From: Gammaproteobacteria bacterium
GTDB lineage: Bacteria > Pseudomonadota > Gammaproteobacteria > Steroidobacterales > PWYM01
DNA: 32,821 bases
Direction: 5' to 3'
Assembly (NCBI GenBank): GCA_007127715.1
Contig: SKYU01000156.1
Location: 1 to 32,821 of the forward strand
Part shown: positions 15,855-24,126 of the stretch, piece after piece
How the letters are laid out: each line of letters opens with the position of its first letter
Position numbering within the stretch: the first letter of the stretch is position 1
Made by a program: the position numbers and the translations under genes
The notes under the pieces: generated by a model
Seen by the model: only the letters and a program-made list of their open reading frames with translations
What the model was told of the DNA's origin: nothing
Database searches by the model: none

Positions 15855-17119
15855 ACGAAGACATTCTCGAAGGCCGGATCCGGCCCGCAGCCAGGCGCCG
15901 TGGGCGCTGGCTGACGCAGCGGGCGCGGTCCGGTGTGCTTGCGCTGCTTTCACAGCTGCGCGAGGGCCGACTGCACCTGTGCGAGGATGGCCGCGAGCAG
16001 ATCTTCGGAGAACCCGCCCCCGAGCCCGGACTGGTGGCGCGGGTGGACATCCGCGACCCCCGCTGTTTCGCAGATATTGCCCTCGGCGGCACGGTGGGCG
16101 TGGCCGAGGCCTATATGGCCGGCGACTTCGACTGCGACGATCCAACCGCGCTGGTGCGGATCTTCGTGCGCAACCGCGAAGTGATGGAGCGCATGGAGGG
16201 CGGGGCCGCGCGGCTGCTCATGCCAGTGCTCCGGCTCGCACACCACCTCAACCGCAACACCCGTCGCGGCAGCAGACGGAATATCGCTGCGCACTACGAT
16301 CTCGGGAACCCGTTCTTCCAGCTGTTTCTGGACCCGACCATGATGTATTCCAGTGCCATCTATCCGCGGGAAGATGCGCCACTGGAGGAGGCGGCGGTCC
16401 ACAAGCTTGAGGTCATCTGCCAGAAACTCGACCTCAGACCCGAAGATCATCTCCTGGAGATCGGCACCGGCTGGGGCGGTCTGGCCGTGCATGCGGCCGG
16501 ACGCTACGGCTGCAGGGTCACGACGACCACGCTGTCTTCCGAGCAGCACGCCCTGGCCCGGGAGCGCGTAGCCGCCGCCGGGCTCGCCGACCGCGTGGAG
16601 GTGGTGCAGTGTGATTACCGCGACCTGCGCGGCCAATACGACAAGCTGGTCTCCATCGAGATGTTCGAAGCCGTCGGGCACCGCTACTTCAGGACCTTCT
16701 TCAACCAGTGCGCCGAGCTGCTGAAGCCGGCCGGGCAGATGCTGCTCCAGACCATCACCATCGCCGACCAGCAGTTCGAGCAGGCGAAACGAAGCGTGGA
16801 CTTCATCCAGCGCTACATTTTCCCCGGTGGCTGCCTGCCGTCGGTGGCCGCCATCGCCGACGCCGTGGCCAGCGCCAGCGATCTGCGGATCGTGGACCTC
16901 GATGACATCGGCCCGCATTACGCCCGTACCCTGCGGGACTGGCGGGCGCGCTTCCAGGACAACCTGCATGAGGTCAGACGCCTGGGCTATCCGGAATCCT
17001 TCGTGAGGATGTGGGACTGGTACCTGTGCTACTGCGAGGGCGGGTTCCTCGAGCGTGCCATCGGTGATGTACAGGTCGTCCTGTCCAAGCCGCGCAACCT
17101 GCGTCCCCTGCCGGTGTAG
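15851..17119 (+). CDS. Cyclopropane-fatty-acyl-phospholipid synthase family methyltransferase
   Basis: 422 residues, the normal length for CFA synthase. It transfers a methyl(ene) group from SAM to an unsaturated acyl chain of a membrane phospholipid. The family landmarks are AHYDLGNPFFQLFLD (147-161), the SAM-binding EIGTGWGG (203-210), SIEMFEAVGH, and FIQRYIFPGGCLPS. Near the C-terminus is MWDWYLCYCEGGF, matching the conserved end of CfaA. The start overlaps DUF1365 by 4 bases. Whether it makes cyclopropane, methyl-branched or furan-precursor fatty acids cannot be told from sequence alone; the neighbouring flavoenzyme keeps the latter options open. Confidence 0.9.
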   Translation: MNEDILEGRIRPAARRRGRWLTQRARSGVLALLSQLREGRLHLCEDGREQIFGEPAPEPGLVARVDIRDPRCFADIALGGTVGVAEAYMAGDFDCDDPTALVRIFVRNREVMERMEGGAARLLMPVLRLAHHLNRNTRRGSRRNIAAHYDLGNPFFQLFLDPTMMYSSAIYPREDAPLEEAAVHKLEVICQKLDLRPEDHLLEIGTGWGGLAVHAAGRYGCRVTTTTLSSEQHALARERVAAAGLADRVEVVQCDYRDLRGQYDKLVSIEMFEAVGHRYFRTFFNQCAELLKPAGQMLLQTITIADQQFEQAKRSVDFIQRYIFPGGCLPSVAAIADAVASASDLRIVDLDDIGPHYARTLRDWRARFQDNLHEVRRLGYPESFVRMWDWYLCYCEGGFLERAIGDVQVVLSKPRNLRPLPV

Positions 17120-17137
17120 GCCCGCCGCAACCCTCCC

Positions 17138-18697
17138 TCAGGAACTGCAGGACAGCATCGAACATCCAGCCCGATGGCGCGCCCACTCGGGCCGACGCGC
17201 AGCAAAGGCCTCGCGACCCGGCTGGTCATCATAGGGCCGTCTGAGCACTTCGAGCAGCTCGTCGATCATCCCGCTATCGCCCTGTTCGGCGCGATCGATC
17301 GCCTGCTGCGCCAGCCAGTTGCGCAGCACATAACGCGGGTTCGCGGCGTTCATGCGGGCACGCCGCTCTGCGACGGGCTCGCCGTCGCGCAGCGCCCGGG
17401 CAGCATAGTCTGCCAGCCAGGCCCGCCAGGCCGGGTCATGGCGTGCGCGCAGGTCCTCGCGGTAGAACGCCGGCGCCAGCGGTGCCAGCGACGGCGCGTC
17501 GAGCGCGACGTCGGCCAGCCCTCGGAAGGCCAGCGTGAAATCCACCTCCGATTCATGCATCAGGCGGTAGAGCCGCTGGACCAGTTCGGTGTCGGCGTCG
17601 CCAATTTCGCGCAATCCAAGCTTGTCGGCATGCATCCGCCGGTATGCGTCGCTATAGACGTCGACGTAACGCTCCAGACCGGCACGCAGCGGCTCCGGAT
17701 CCTCCAGCAGCGGCGCCAGCGCCCGCGCGAGGCACAGCAGGTTCCACTGGGCGATCTCCGGCTGACGGCCGAAGGCATAGCGCCGACCCTGCGCATCGGT
17801 CGTGTTGGGGGTCCAGTTGGGGTCCACATCCTCGAGCCAGCCATAGGGCCCGTAGTCGATGGTGAGTCCCAGGATGGAGAGATTGTCGGTGTTCATCACC
17901 CCATGCACGAAGCCCACACGCATCCAGTGGGCGATCAGCCGCGCGGTACGGACGCAGACCTCCTCGAACCAGCGGCCGAGCCGGTCAGGCGCCTCGGCGT
18001 CGAGTTCCGGGAAGTCACGGCGCAGGGTGAAGTCGACCAGCTGCGCGAGCAGGTCGTGCTCGCCGCGTGCAGCGAAGATCTCGAAATTCCCCAGACGAAT
18101 GAACGATGGCGCGACCCGGCAGACGATCGCGCCCGGCTCGGCGCGGGGATGACCGTCATAAAACATGTCGCGCACCACGTCCTCGCCTGTCAGCACCAGC
18201 GAGAGGGCACGTGTGGTCGGCACCCCGAGGTGATGCATGGCCTCGCTGCAGAGGAATTCGCGCAGCGAGGAGCGCAGCACCGCCCGGCCATCGGCCATGC
18301 GTGAATACGGGGTGAGCCCCGCACCCTTGAGCTGCAGCTCGTGGCGACGGCCCTCCGGGGTGACCGCCTCACCGAGAGAGATCGCCCGCCCATCGCCCAA
18401 CTGACCGGCCCAGTTGCCGAACTGGTGCCCGCCGTAACAGGCGGCCCAGGGGTCCATTCCGGGCAGCAGCGCATTGCCGGAGAACACCTCCGTGAAACGC
18501 GGGTCGGCGATGTCGGCGGGGCTCAAGCCGAGGTCCGCGGCGACTTCGGATGAATACGCCAGCAGACGCGGCGCGGCAACCGGGGTCGGGCGTACGCGGG
18601 ACCAGCAGGCGCCGGTCACCTGGCGCGGACGGAGGCTGTCGTCCGGATCACCGGGCAGTTCGCGGAGGAACCGGTTGTCGAATTCGAGTCTGTCCAT
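17138..18697 (-). CDS. selO: SelO/YdiU family protein adenylyltransferase
   Basis: 519 residues. SelO is a pseudokinase-fold enzyme that transfers AMP to protein hydroxyls in redox stress. Visible landmarks are [18 protein letters not shown], the nucleotide-contact Lys124 in [15 protein letters not shown] (265-272) and the metal-binding Asp281 in DYG. The protein ends in Ser-Cys-Ser-Ser, with Cys517 at the antepenultimate position where eukaryotic SelO has selenocysteine and E. coli has C476. The E. coli disulfide partner C272 appears to be replaced: the matching segment here is WTPNTTD with Pro297. It is longer than E. coli YdiU (478). It lies 45 bases after the PhyH gene on the same strand. 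Confidence 0.93.
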   Translation of the reverse strand: MDRLEFDNRFLRELPGDPDDSLRPRQVTGACWSRVRPTPVAAPRLLAYSSEVAADLGLSPADIADPRFTEVFSGNALLPGMDPWAACYGGHQFGNWAGQLGDGRAISLGEAVTPEGRRHELQLKGAGLTPYSRMADGRAVLRSSLREFLCSEAMHHLGVPTTRALSLVLTGEDVVRDMFYDGHPRAEPGAIVCRVAPSFIRLGNFEIFAARGEHDLLAQLVDFTLRRDFPELDAEAPDRLGRWFEEVCVRTARLIAHWMRVGFVHGVMNTDNLSILGLTIDYGPYGWLEDVDPNWTPNTTDAQGRRYAFGRQPEIAQWNLLCLARALAPLLEDPEPLRAGLERYVDVYSDAYRRMHADKLGLREIGDADTELVQRLYRLMHESEVDFTLAFRGLADVALDAPSLAPLAPAFYREDLRARHDPAWRAWLADYAARALRDGEPVAERRARMNAANPRYVLRNWLAQQAIDRAEQGDSGMIDELLEVLRRPYDDQPGREAFAARRPEWARHRAGCSMLSCSS

Positions 18698-18742
18698 GAC
18701 GGGAATGTCCGGGTCCCGCGGCAGGTGCCGCGGGCGGGTGGG

Positions 18743-19603
18743 TCAGCGCGACCAGAGTACCGGGAAGAGTTCCTCGGGGGGCGGGCAGCCGCGTCTCATC
18801 AGGGGATGATTGTCCAGTGATGGAATACGCACGGCAAGGTCGTCCGGATCCCAGGTGACGTCGCTGCCCAGCCAGCGTGTGGTGAACGCCAGCCGACGCC
18901 CTGGTGCCGCACTGCGCCTCGGCAGTGAGGAATGGATGGTCTTGGGGTGAATCAGCATGGCGTCGCCGGCACGGGCGGGCCACACCCGGATGGGCGCGCC
19001 CTGCGCCTCGACCCGCGCCAGCAGCTCCGCCCAGGGACGATAGCCCCGCGGGGTCGGAATATCCTGGCGGGACAGGGGCGAATGGTAGCGGAATGGATCG
19101 CGGTGCGAGCCTGTCAGTGTGCGCATCGGCGCGTTGTCCTCGGGGACATCCGTCAACGCCACCCAGAACGAGGGCATGTGCTCCCCCCAGAACGGGAAGG
19201 TGCAGACGTCGTTGTGCCAGGGCGTGGCCGTCCCGGAATGGTGCCCCTCCTTGAGGAAAGAGGCGTCCATCCAGAAGCGCACATGATCGGCGCCGATCAC
19301 GGTACCGACTATCCGGGCGGCCTCCGAGTGGCGCAGCCATTCGTCGAACTCCGGCGCATGATGCATCAGGTTGCGGAGCACGACCGCGCCGTCGCGGTCA
19401 TCCATCGACAGGGGGTTCTGCGTGGTACTGCCGGCGAACACCTCCACGCCCTCCCTGCGCACCCGGGCCACGATGCGATCTATGGCGCCTGCCAGACGTT
19501 CCACCCACTCGGTGGAAAAGGCGCCGGGCACCAGTACGGCGCCCTCCTCGGCATAGGTGCGGACATGCTCTTCGGTGACAGGGAACACTCGCCCGGCCCT
19601 CAC
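18743..19603 (-). CDS. PhyH-type Fe(II)/2-oxoglutarate dioxygenase
   Basis: 286 residues. The double-stranded beta-helix iron site is formed by His130 and Asp132 (TPWHND) and probably His224 (HPKTIHSS); an Arg in RRLAFTTRW soon after is a good candidate for binding 2-oxoglutarate. The early AEEGAVLVPGAFS segment is typical of the phytanoyl-CoA dioxygenase superfamily. Members hydroxylate acyl-CoAs, small molecules or antibiotics, so the substrate is open. The start overlaps the upstream small gene by 4 bases, so the enzyme is coupled to it and to the methyltransferase beyond. Confidence 0.88.
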   Translation of the reverse strand: MRAGRVFPVTEEHVRTYAEEGAVLVPGAFSTEWVERLAGAIDRIVARVRREGVEVFAGSTTQNPLSMDDRDGAVVLRNLMHHAPEFDEWLRHSEAARIVGTVIGADHVRFWMDASFLKEGHHSGTATPWHNDVCTFPFWGEHMPSFWVALTDVPEDNAPMRTLTGSHRDPFRYHSPLSRQDIPTPRGYRPWAELLARVEAQGAPIRVWPARAGDAMLIHPKTIHSSLPRRSAAPGRRLAFTTRWLGSDVTWDPDDLAVRIPSLDNHPLMRRGCPPPEELFPVLWSR

Positions 19604-19902
19604 CGATCGAAGACTCCCGAGGTATTGCCGTCGTCGAGCAGCGCGTCGGTCAGGGCCTTCAGGATGCGCTTGCGCTCGGCATCGAGCTTCGCCTGCAGCG
19701 TGGCATCCGGCACATGCGTATCGACCAGGGTGGCGACGTCCATACCCTGCTCACCAAGGACATGCTCGAGCACCATCATGCGGTCGCGCATGATCCACAG
19801 TTCCGTCGCAAGGGTAAGCACTGCCTGGCCGACATTGTGCACATCCTGGCTACCCAGTATCCGCTGAGCGGTGCCCCCGTCCGTGTTGTCTTCGGCGCTC
19901 AT
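19600..19902 (-). CDS. Small hypothetical protein coupled to PhyH and methyltransferase
   Basis: 100 residues from the ATG at 19902; in-frame starts at 19908 and 19911 (GTG) are also possible and would overlap the stop of the methyltransferase gene. The centre is a long helix (VGQAVLTLATELWIMRDRMMVLEHVLGEQG) and the tail another (LQAKLDAERKRILKALTDALL), so it may be a helical adaptor or oligomer. No signal peptide, Cys pair or known motif is seen. Its stop overlaps the PhyH start by 4 bases. Tight coupling to two enzymes suggests a partner role. I do not recognise the family. Confidence 0.7.
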   Translation of the reverse strand: MSAEDNTDGGTAQRILGSQDVHNVGQAVLTLATELWIMRDRMMVLEHVLGEQGMDVATLVDTHVPDATLQAKLDAERKRILKALTDALLDDGNTSGVFDR

Positions 19903-19907
19903 CGCCA

Positions 19908-20954
19908 TCACTCCGGCTTGCGGGCGACAGTGATCCAGGGGTATCTGGCGCCCTCGAGACCATATGACCGCGCATCGACGAATCCGGCCTCTCGGGCCAC
20001 CTCGGCCAGATCGAGACTCGCCGACTCACGCCAGTGCGGCTCGCCGCCGTGCGTGGCGTCGTAATCGGCCCGCCACTGACCCAGGCGGTCCAGCGCCCGG
20101 TAGGGCGTGACGTCGCTCATCAGCAGGTCGCCACCGGGGCGCAGGATGCGGAAAGCCTCGCGGAACACGGCACGGACGACCTCGGCCGGAAGTTCGTGCA
20201 GGAGGATGTAAGAGGTCACCAGATCGAACGACGCATCGGGTTGACCGGTCGCCTCGGCGCGCGCCTGGAACAGTCGCCAACGATATCCGCCGAGGTTGCC
20301 CACCCGACGCGCGTGCTTCAGCAGGGTGGCGCTGATATCGCAGCCCCAGAGTTCCGCGTCAGGAAACTTGTCCTGGAGAGCCACGGTGAAGTGCGCAGTA
20401 CTGGTGCCGAGCTCCAGGATCCTCCCGTAGCGTTCATGGGGAAGTTCGTCGAGAACCCGCCGACGCTGGCCGAAGATGTCCCCGCCGTACGCTCTGTTCA
20501 CCAGCTGCTTGTGGATCAGTTCACCATGGATCAGGCCCATTTCCGGATGGCCTTCCCAGCCGCCCCGCGTCCGGTGGAAATCCACCCTGCGCCAGTAGTC
20601 GGGCAGCGCCAGGGCGGGATCAAGAACCAGCGTGGTCGGGCCATCGTCCAGCGCCTGCAGCTTCGGGTCGAGATCCTCGGCGAGCTCCTCGTAGGCCAGC
20701 GTACAGGCCCGTCCATGCTCGTCAGCGTAGAAGTCGCGCAGCAGATTCGCGACCCGAAACGCCCGCAACGGACCGAGAACCTGCTCGAATTGCGCGGCCC
20801 GCTCGTCCAGGTCTTCGGCGAGCGCCTCGTCCCGATCGAGACCAGCCGCCTGGATACGCTGGTCCACTGCCGCGGTGATCGGCGGGAAGGCCAGGCCGAT
20901 CCCGCCGATGAAATCGATGGCCGCGCGGCCGCGCTGCCTCAGTTCAATCTCCAT
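19908..20954 (-). CDS. SAM-dependent methyltransferase with an extra N-terminal domain
   Basis: 348 residues. The start at 20954 is chosen for its strong GAGGGGG ribosome site; a longer in-frame reading lacks one. The C-terminal 170 residues are a class I methyltransferase: motif I RILELGTSTAHF (178-189; a final Gly is replaced), the acidic GCDIS that binds ribose, SFDLVTSYILLHEL, and EAFRILRPGGDLLMSDV. About 175 residues precede it with no known motif; the linker PDYWRRVDFHRTRGGW resembles that of some methyltransferases with an N-terminal helical domain. The substrate is unknown. It follows the flavoprotein gene by 112 bases and overlaps the next small gene. Confidence 0.82.
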   Translation of the reverse strand: MEIELRQRGRAAIDFIGGIGLAFPPITAAVDQRIQAAGLDRDEALAEDLDERAAQFEQVLGPLRAFRVANLLRDFYADEHGRACTLAYEELAEDLDPKLQALDDGPTTLVLDPALALPDYWRRVDFHRTRGGWEGHPEMGLIHGELIHKQLVNRAYGGDIFGQRRRVLDELPHERYGRILELGTSTAHFTVALQDKFPDAELWGCDISATLLKHARRVGNLGGYRWRLFQARAEATGQPDASFDLVTSYILLHELPAEVVRAVFREAFRILRPGGDLLMSDVTPYRALDRLGQWRADYDATHGGEPHWRESASLDLAEVAREAGFVDARSYGLEGARYPWITVARKPE

Positions 20955-21066
20955 ACACGCCCCCTCAGACGTCGCCTTCGTCGGTCTCAAGCGCCCTACG
21001 ATGCGCCCGGGTCGCCGCCTCGGCCAGCTTCGCGCCGCGCGACGTCCACGCATCGGATACCGGAGC

Positions 21067-22461
21067 TCACCCCAGACCGGCCGCACCCCGGCCTGCCGCC
21101 CGGCCCAGAGCCGTTGCCGTCAGCAGGCCATTGCCGGCGAGATACCCGCTGGCCCCGGGGCCGGAGATGCCCCGCGCAGCGCCGCCGCCAGCGAAGAGGT
21201 TGGGAAACGGCGTACCGTCCTCGCGCAGCACACGGGCCTGTTCGTCGACTTCCAGCCCGCCCTGGGTGTGGAACAGCGCGCCGGTGACCCGCACGGCCCG
21301 ATACGGGGGCGAGAGCGTCCCACCGGTGGTGAAGTCCCTACCCAAGGGGTCGGTGCGCTCGCCGCGGGTCATCGCCGCGACCTCGTCCAGTGTCTCACGC
21401 AGGGGCTCGAGCGGCAGACCGGTGCGCTCGGCAAGCGCCTCCAGCGTATCCGCCTGGACGACACAACGGGCCTCGAGCGCATCGCGGTAGTCGTCGAATT
21501 CCCGCATGGCTTCGTGAATCCGCTCGTCGAAGAGGCTCCAGGCCACATGCCCCGGCTGGGCAAGAATGTCCACGGCCTGCTCGGAGTAGCCGCGGGCCTC
21601 GTTGGCGAAGCGCAGGCCCGCGGTGTTGACCTGGATCCCGCCGAGCACGATGTGCGCCCACAGAATCGGCACGCCCTGGCCGGCGGCCAGACCGCCGTGC
21701 CCCTGGTAGGCATGCATGTCAGCCAGCCGCGCGCCCAGCGCGCTACCCCAGAGAATGGCGTCACCCTTGTTGCCGGGATGGCCAAAAAAGGTACCGGAGG
21801 CTATTTCCGGAATATAGCGCTGCACGAGCTCCGGGCTGCCGGCAAACCCGCAGCAGGCGAGTACCAGGGCGTTGCAGCCGATATCCTCGTGGCTGCCGTC
21901 TGGACGCTGCACGCGTACGCCATGAACGCGCCCGTCGCTGTCGGCAAACAGCGCCGTCGCCCGGGCCTCGAGCAACAGGTCGAGGCCCCTGCGCTCCACC
22001 TCGCCCTGCAATGCGCCCATCAGTTCGGCACCTGTCCTGTTCGGTGTGCCATGCATGCGCATGCGCGAATGTCCCGGATAGAGAAAGGTATCAACCAGCG
22101 ACAGAGGCACACGGCAGTCGTCCGCCAGCCATTCCACCGTCGCGGCCGAGACCCGTGCCAGATGAGCCACGAGCGCGTGATCGACCTGTCCGCCGGTCTT
22201 GGCGAGCACGTCCGCTGCAAAACGTTCCGGCGAATCCTCGATACCTGCGGCACGCTGGAACCGGCTGCCCGCACCAGGGATCAGTCCGGTGGACATTGCG
22301 GTCGTGCCCATGGCGGAGGCGTCACGCTCGAGCACCAGCACCTCCGCGCCGGCATCGTCGGCCGACAGCGCGGCCGACAGGCCACAGGCACCGGCACCGA
22401 TCACCAGCACCGGCACGGCACCGATGAACTCCGCATCCTGCGGTCTCAACACGCCGTTCAT
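21067..22461 (-). CDS. FAD-binding fumarate-reductase/3-ketosteroid-dehydrogenase-like flavoprotein
   Basis: 464 residues. The FAD-binding Rossmann motif VLVIGAGACGLSAAL is at about residues 18-32, followed by the EVLVLERD acidic end. The C-terminal region has FHTQGGLEVDEQARVLREDG and LFAGGGAARGISGPGASGYLAGNGLL, the standard closing motif of the FAD_binding_2 family (fumarate reductase, aspartate oxidase, 3-ketosteroid dehydrogenase). No signal peptide is seen, so it is cytoplasmic. Members reduce or oxidise C-C double bonds; the substrate here is unknown. Its start overlaps the stop of the membrane-protein gene by 4 bases. Confidence 0.88.
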   Translation of the reverse strand: MNGVLRPQDAEFIGAVPVLVIGAGACGLSAALSADDAGAEVLVLERDASAMGTTAMSTGLIPGAGSRFQRAAGIEDSPERFAADVLAKTGGQVDHALVAHLARVSAATVEWLADDCRVPLSLVDTFLYPGHSRMRMHGTPNRTGAELMGALQGEVERRGLDLLLEARATALFADSDGRVHGVRVQRPDGSHEDIGCNALVLACCGFAGSPELVQRYIPEIASGTFFGHPGNKGDAILWGSALGARLADMHAYQGHGGLAAGQGVPILWAHIVLGGIQVNTAGLRFANEARGYSEQAVDILAQPGHVAWSLFDERIHEAMREFDDYRDALEARCVVQADTLEALAERTGLPLEPLRETLDEVAAMTRGERTDPLGRDFTTGGTLSPPYRAVRVTGALFHTQGGLEVDEQARVLREDGTPFPNLFAGGGAARGISGPGASGYLAGNGLLTATALGRAAGRGAAGLG

Positions 22462-23051
22462 CCGCGCTGCCCCGAGGCCCCGTCCGGGCTCTGTGGACGC
22501 AGCAGATCGCCCACGCCACCGATCGCCTCGAACTCGCCATCACGCTGCAGATCCCAGCGCAGGTTCAGTGCGATGCCGGTGTAGTGGACACCGATGTTGA
22601 TCAACCACAGCACGAGCAGCGCCACCAGGGTCAGTTTCGTCAGCACAAGGCCCTCCATTGGCCAGACAGTCGCAAGCCCGACGTACACCTGGAAACACCG
22701 CCAGGGCAGAAACAGGCAGGGCACGAGCACCCAGACCACGGAGCGCCAGCGCTTCCAGACGAACAGCTCGAACGCGATCTGTACGATGAACATCAACAGG
22801 TAGGGCAGCAGCGCCAGCCAGACCGCGCCGTGACCGCCGAGTGCGCCGTCGACGATGATCGCGAGCACGGGCAGCGCGAACCCCACCAGCCAGATCACCA
22901 GCAACCATCCGCGGAACACCCTGCCCACGGGACGCGGGCCCGGCCATGGTGGGGCGTGGCGCACCCTGGCCTGACCCCACAGCAGAATACTCATGGCAAA
23001 CACGATGAACGCGATATTCTGAAGCACCACCCCGGCCAGACTGGTCAGCAT
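22458..23051 (-). CDS. Hypothetical multi-pass membrane protein
   Basis: 197 residues with about five membrane segments (roughly 5-27, 46-68, 76-98, 103-124, 132-160), rich in Trp, and a short hydrophilic C-terminus. Polar residues inside segments are few, so it could be a channel, a scaffold or a quinone-linked anchor, but no family motif is recognised. Its stop overlaps the flavoprotein start by 4 bases, so the two are a pair: a membrane anchor for the flavoenzyme is a reasonable guess. No His cluster typical of heme-b anchors is present. It starts 26 bases from the divergent hydrolase. Confidence 0.75.
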   Translation of the reverse strand: MLTSLAGVVLQNIAFIVFAMSILLWGQARVRHAPPWPGPRPVGRVFRGWLLVIWLVGFALPVLAIIVDGALGGHGAVWLALLPYLLMFIVQIAFELFVWKRWRSVVWVLVPCLFLPWRCFQVYVGLATVWPMEGLVLTKLTLVALLVLWLINIGVHYTGIALNLRWDLQRDGEFEAIGGVGDLLRPQSPDGASGQRG

Positions 23052-23077
23052 CGCAACACCCTCCCGGAGAACGAACC

Positions 23078-23908
23078 ATGACGCATGCGAACAGCGCGCA
23101 CCGTAAGGGCTATGTCGATACCCGTGCAGGGCAGGTCTTCTACCGTCAGGCGGGCCACGGCCGCCCGCTGCTGCTGCTGCACTGGACGCCGCTGTCCAGT
23201 CGCATGTACCGGCACATCATGCCGCTGCTGGCGGCGCGCGGCTTCGCCTGCATCGCGCCCGACCTGCCCGGCTATGGACGCTCGGATCCGCGACCCGAGC
23301 GCTGGAGCATGCCCGAGTATGCCGGCGTGATGCTGGAGGTGCTGGATGCACTCGGGCACACATGCGTCAGTGTTCTCGGGGGACACAATGGCAGCTCGGT
23401 GGCCGCCGAAATCGCCCGCCAGGCGCCTGAGCGGACAGATGCGCTGATCCTGGACGGCGCGCCGCTGCTCACGCCCGAGCTGCGCGCCGCCTTCGCCCAG
23501 CTCGCCGAGAGCCAGCCCCCGGTCACGCGAGAGGACGGCAGTCATGCTTCGCAGGCCTTCACGACAGCCGTCGCGCTGCTGCGCGAGTACATCCCGGGCT
23601 TCGAGGTCACCGACGAGACCCTGCCACTGATCTACGAGACCCTGATCGATTACCTGGAAACCGGCTTCGTGTCCTCCGGCCCGATCGCCGGGCGCTACGA
23701 CCTGGCCGAAACCCTGCCGCTGCTCACTACGCGCACGCTCCTGCTCGGGGCCGAACGCGATACGCTGGCCAGCCATTTCGAACGCGCGGCCGAACGGCTT
23801 CGCCCGGCCCACAGGCACTTCTTCCCCGGCCATCATCCCCTGCACTTTCCCTCGCGAGCCGTGGAGTATGTCGATGTGCTGACCGATTTTCTGAACACAC
23901 CCGACTGA
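23078..23908 (+). CDS. Alpha/beta hydrolase-fold protein with a non-standard nucleophile position
   Basis: 276 residues. It follows the alpha/beta hydrolase pattern: LLLLHWTPLSSRMY for the oxyanion region, IAPDLPGYGRSD, a nucleophile elbow, then GAERD (Asp228) and GHHPLHFP (His252/253) for the acid and base. The elbow reads Gly-Gly-His-Asn-Gly-Ser-Ser, so the residue usually Ser, Asp or Cys is Asn104. Related proteins are known with HxTG-type elbows, also without Ser. It may catalyse by another route or use the fold for binding. A GGAG site precedes the ATG. It is divergent from the membrane-protein/flavoprotein pair with a gap of only 26 bases. Confidence 0.85.
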   Translation: MTHANSAHRKGYVDTRAGQVFYRQAGHGRPLLLLHWTPLSSRMYRHIMPLLAARGFACIAPDLPGYGRSDPRPERWSMPEYAGVMLEVLDALGHTCVSVLGGHNGSSVAAEIARQAPERTDALILDGAPLLTPELRAAFAQLAESQPPVTREDGSHASQAFTTAVALLREYIPGFEVTDETLPLIYETLIDYLETGFVSSGPIAGRYDLAETLPLLTTRTLLLGAERDTLASHFERAAERLRPAHRHFFPGHHPLHFPSRAVEYVDVLTDFLNTPD

Positions 23909-24021
23909 GCGCCAACCTGCCTGGTCCCGCGGCCGCCTGGTGGTTGCATGGCCATGGAAAGGCGACATCGCCGGCCGCGCAAGTCCTAAGGTGGGAGGTG
24001 GGGCAATGCCGGGGGGCTGGC

Positions 24022-24126
24022 ATGAACGACGCACTCACGCAGCTGTTTACGCGGCTGAGAGTCATGTGGGGCACCGGTGCGGTCGGCCTCGACGCCTGCA
24101 TTGCCGCTGCGAGGGAAAACCCATGA
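24022..24126 (+). CDS. Possible 34-residue upstream ORF
   Basis: An ATG 5 bases after a GGGGGG stretch encodes MNDALTQLFTRLRVMWGTG and a further 15 residues, ending in a TGA that overlaps the ATG of the thioredoxin-fold lipoprotein gene. It could couple translation. No family match is known to me and chance is not excluded. Confidence 0.3.
   Translation: MNDALTQLFTRLRVMWGTGAVGLDACIAAARENP

Noticed and set aside
23909-24122. A riboswitch in the leader of the thioredoxin-fold lipoprotein
   Set aside because: The phrase GGCTGAGAG recalls a TPP element, but no matching ACCTGAT or second arm follows; it was left as unassigned leader DNA.
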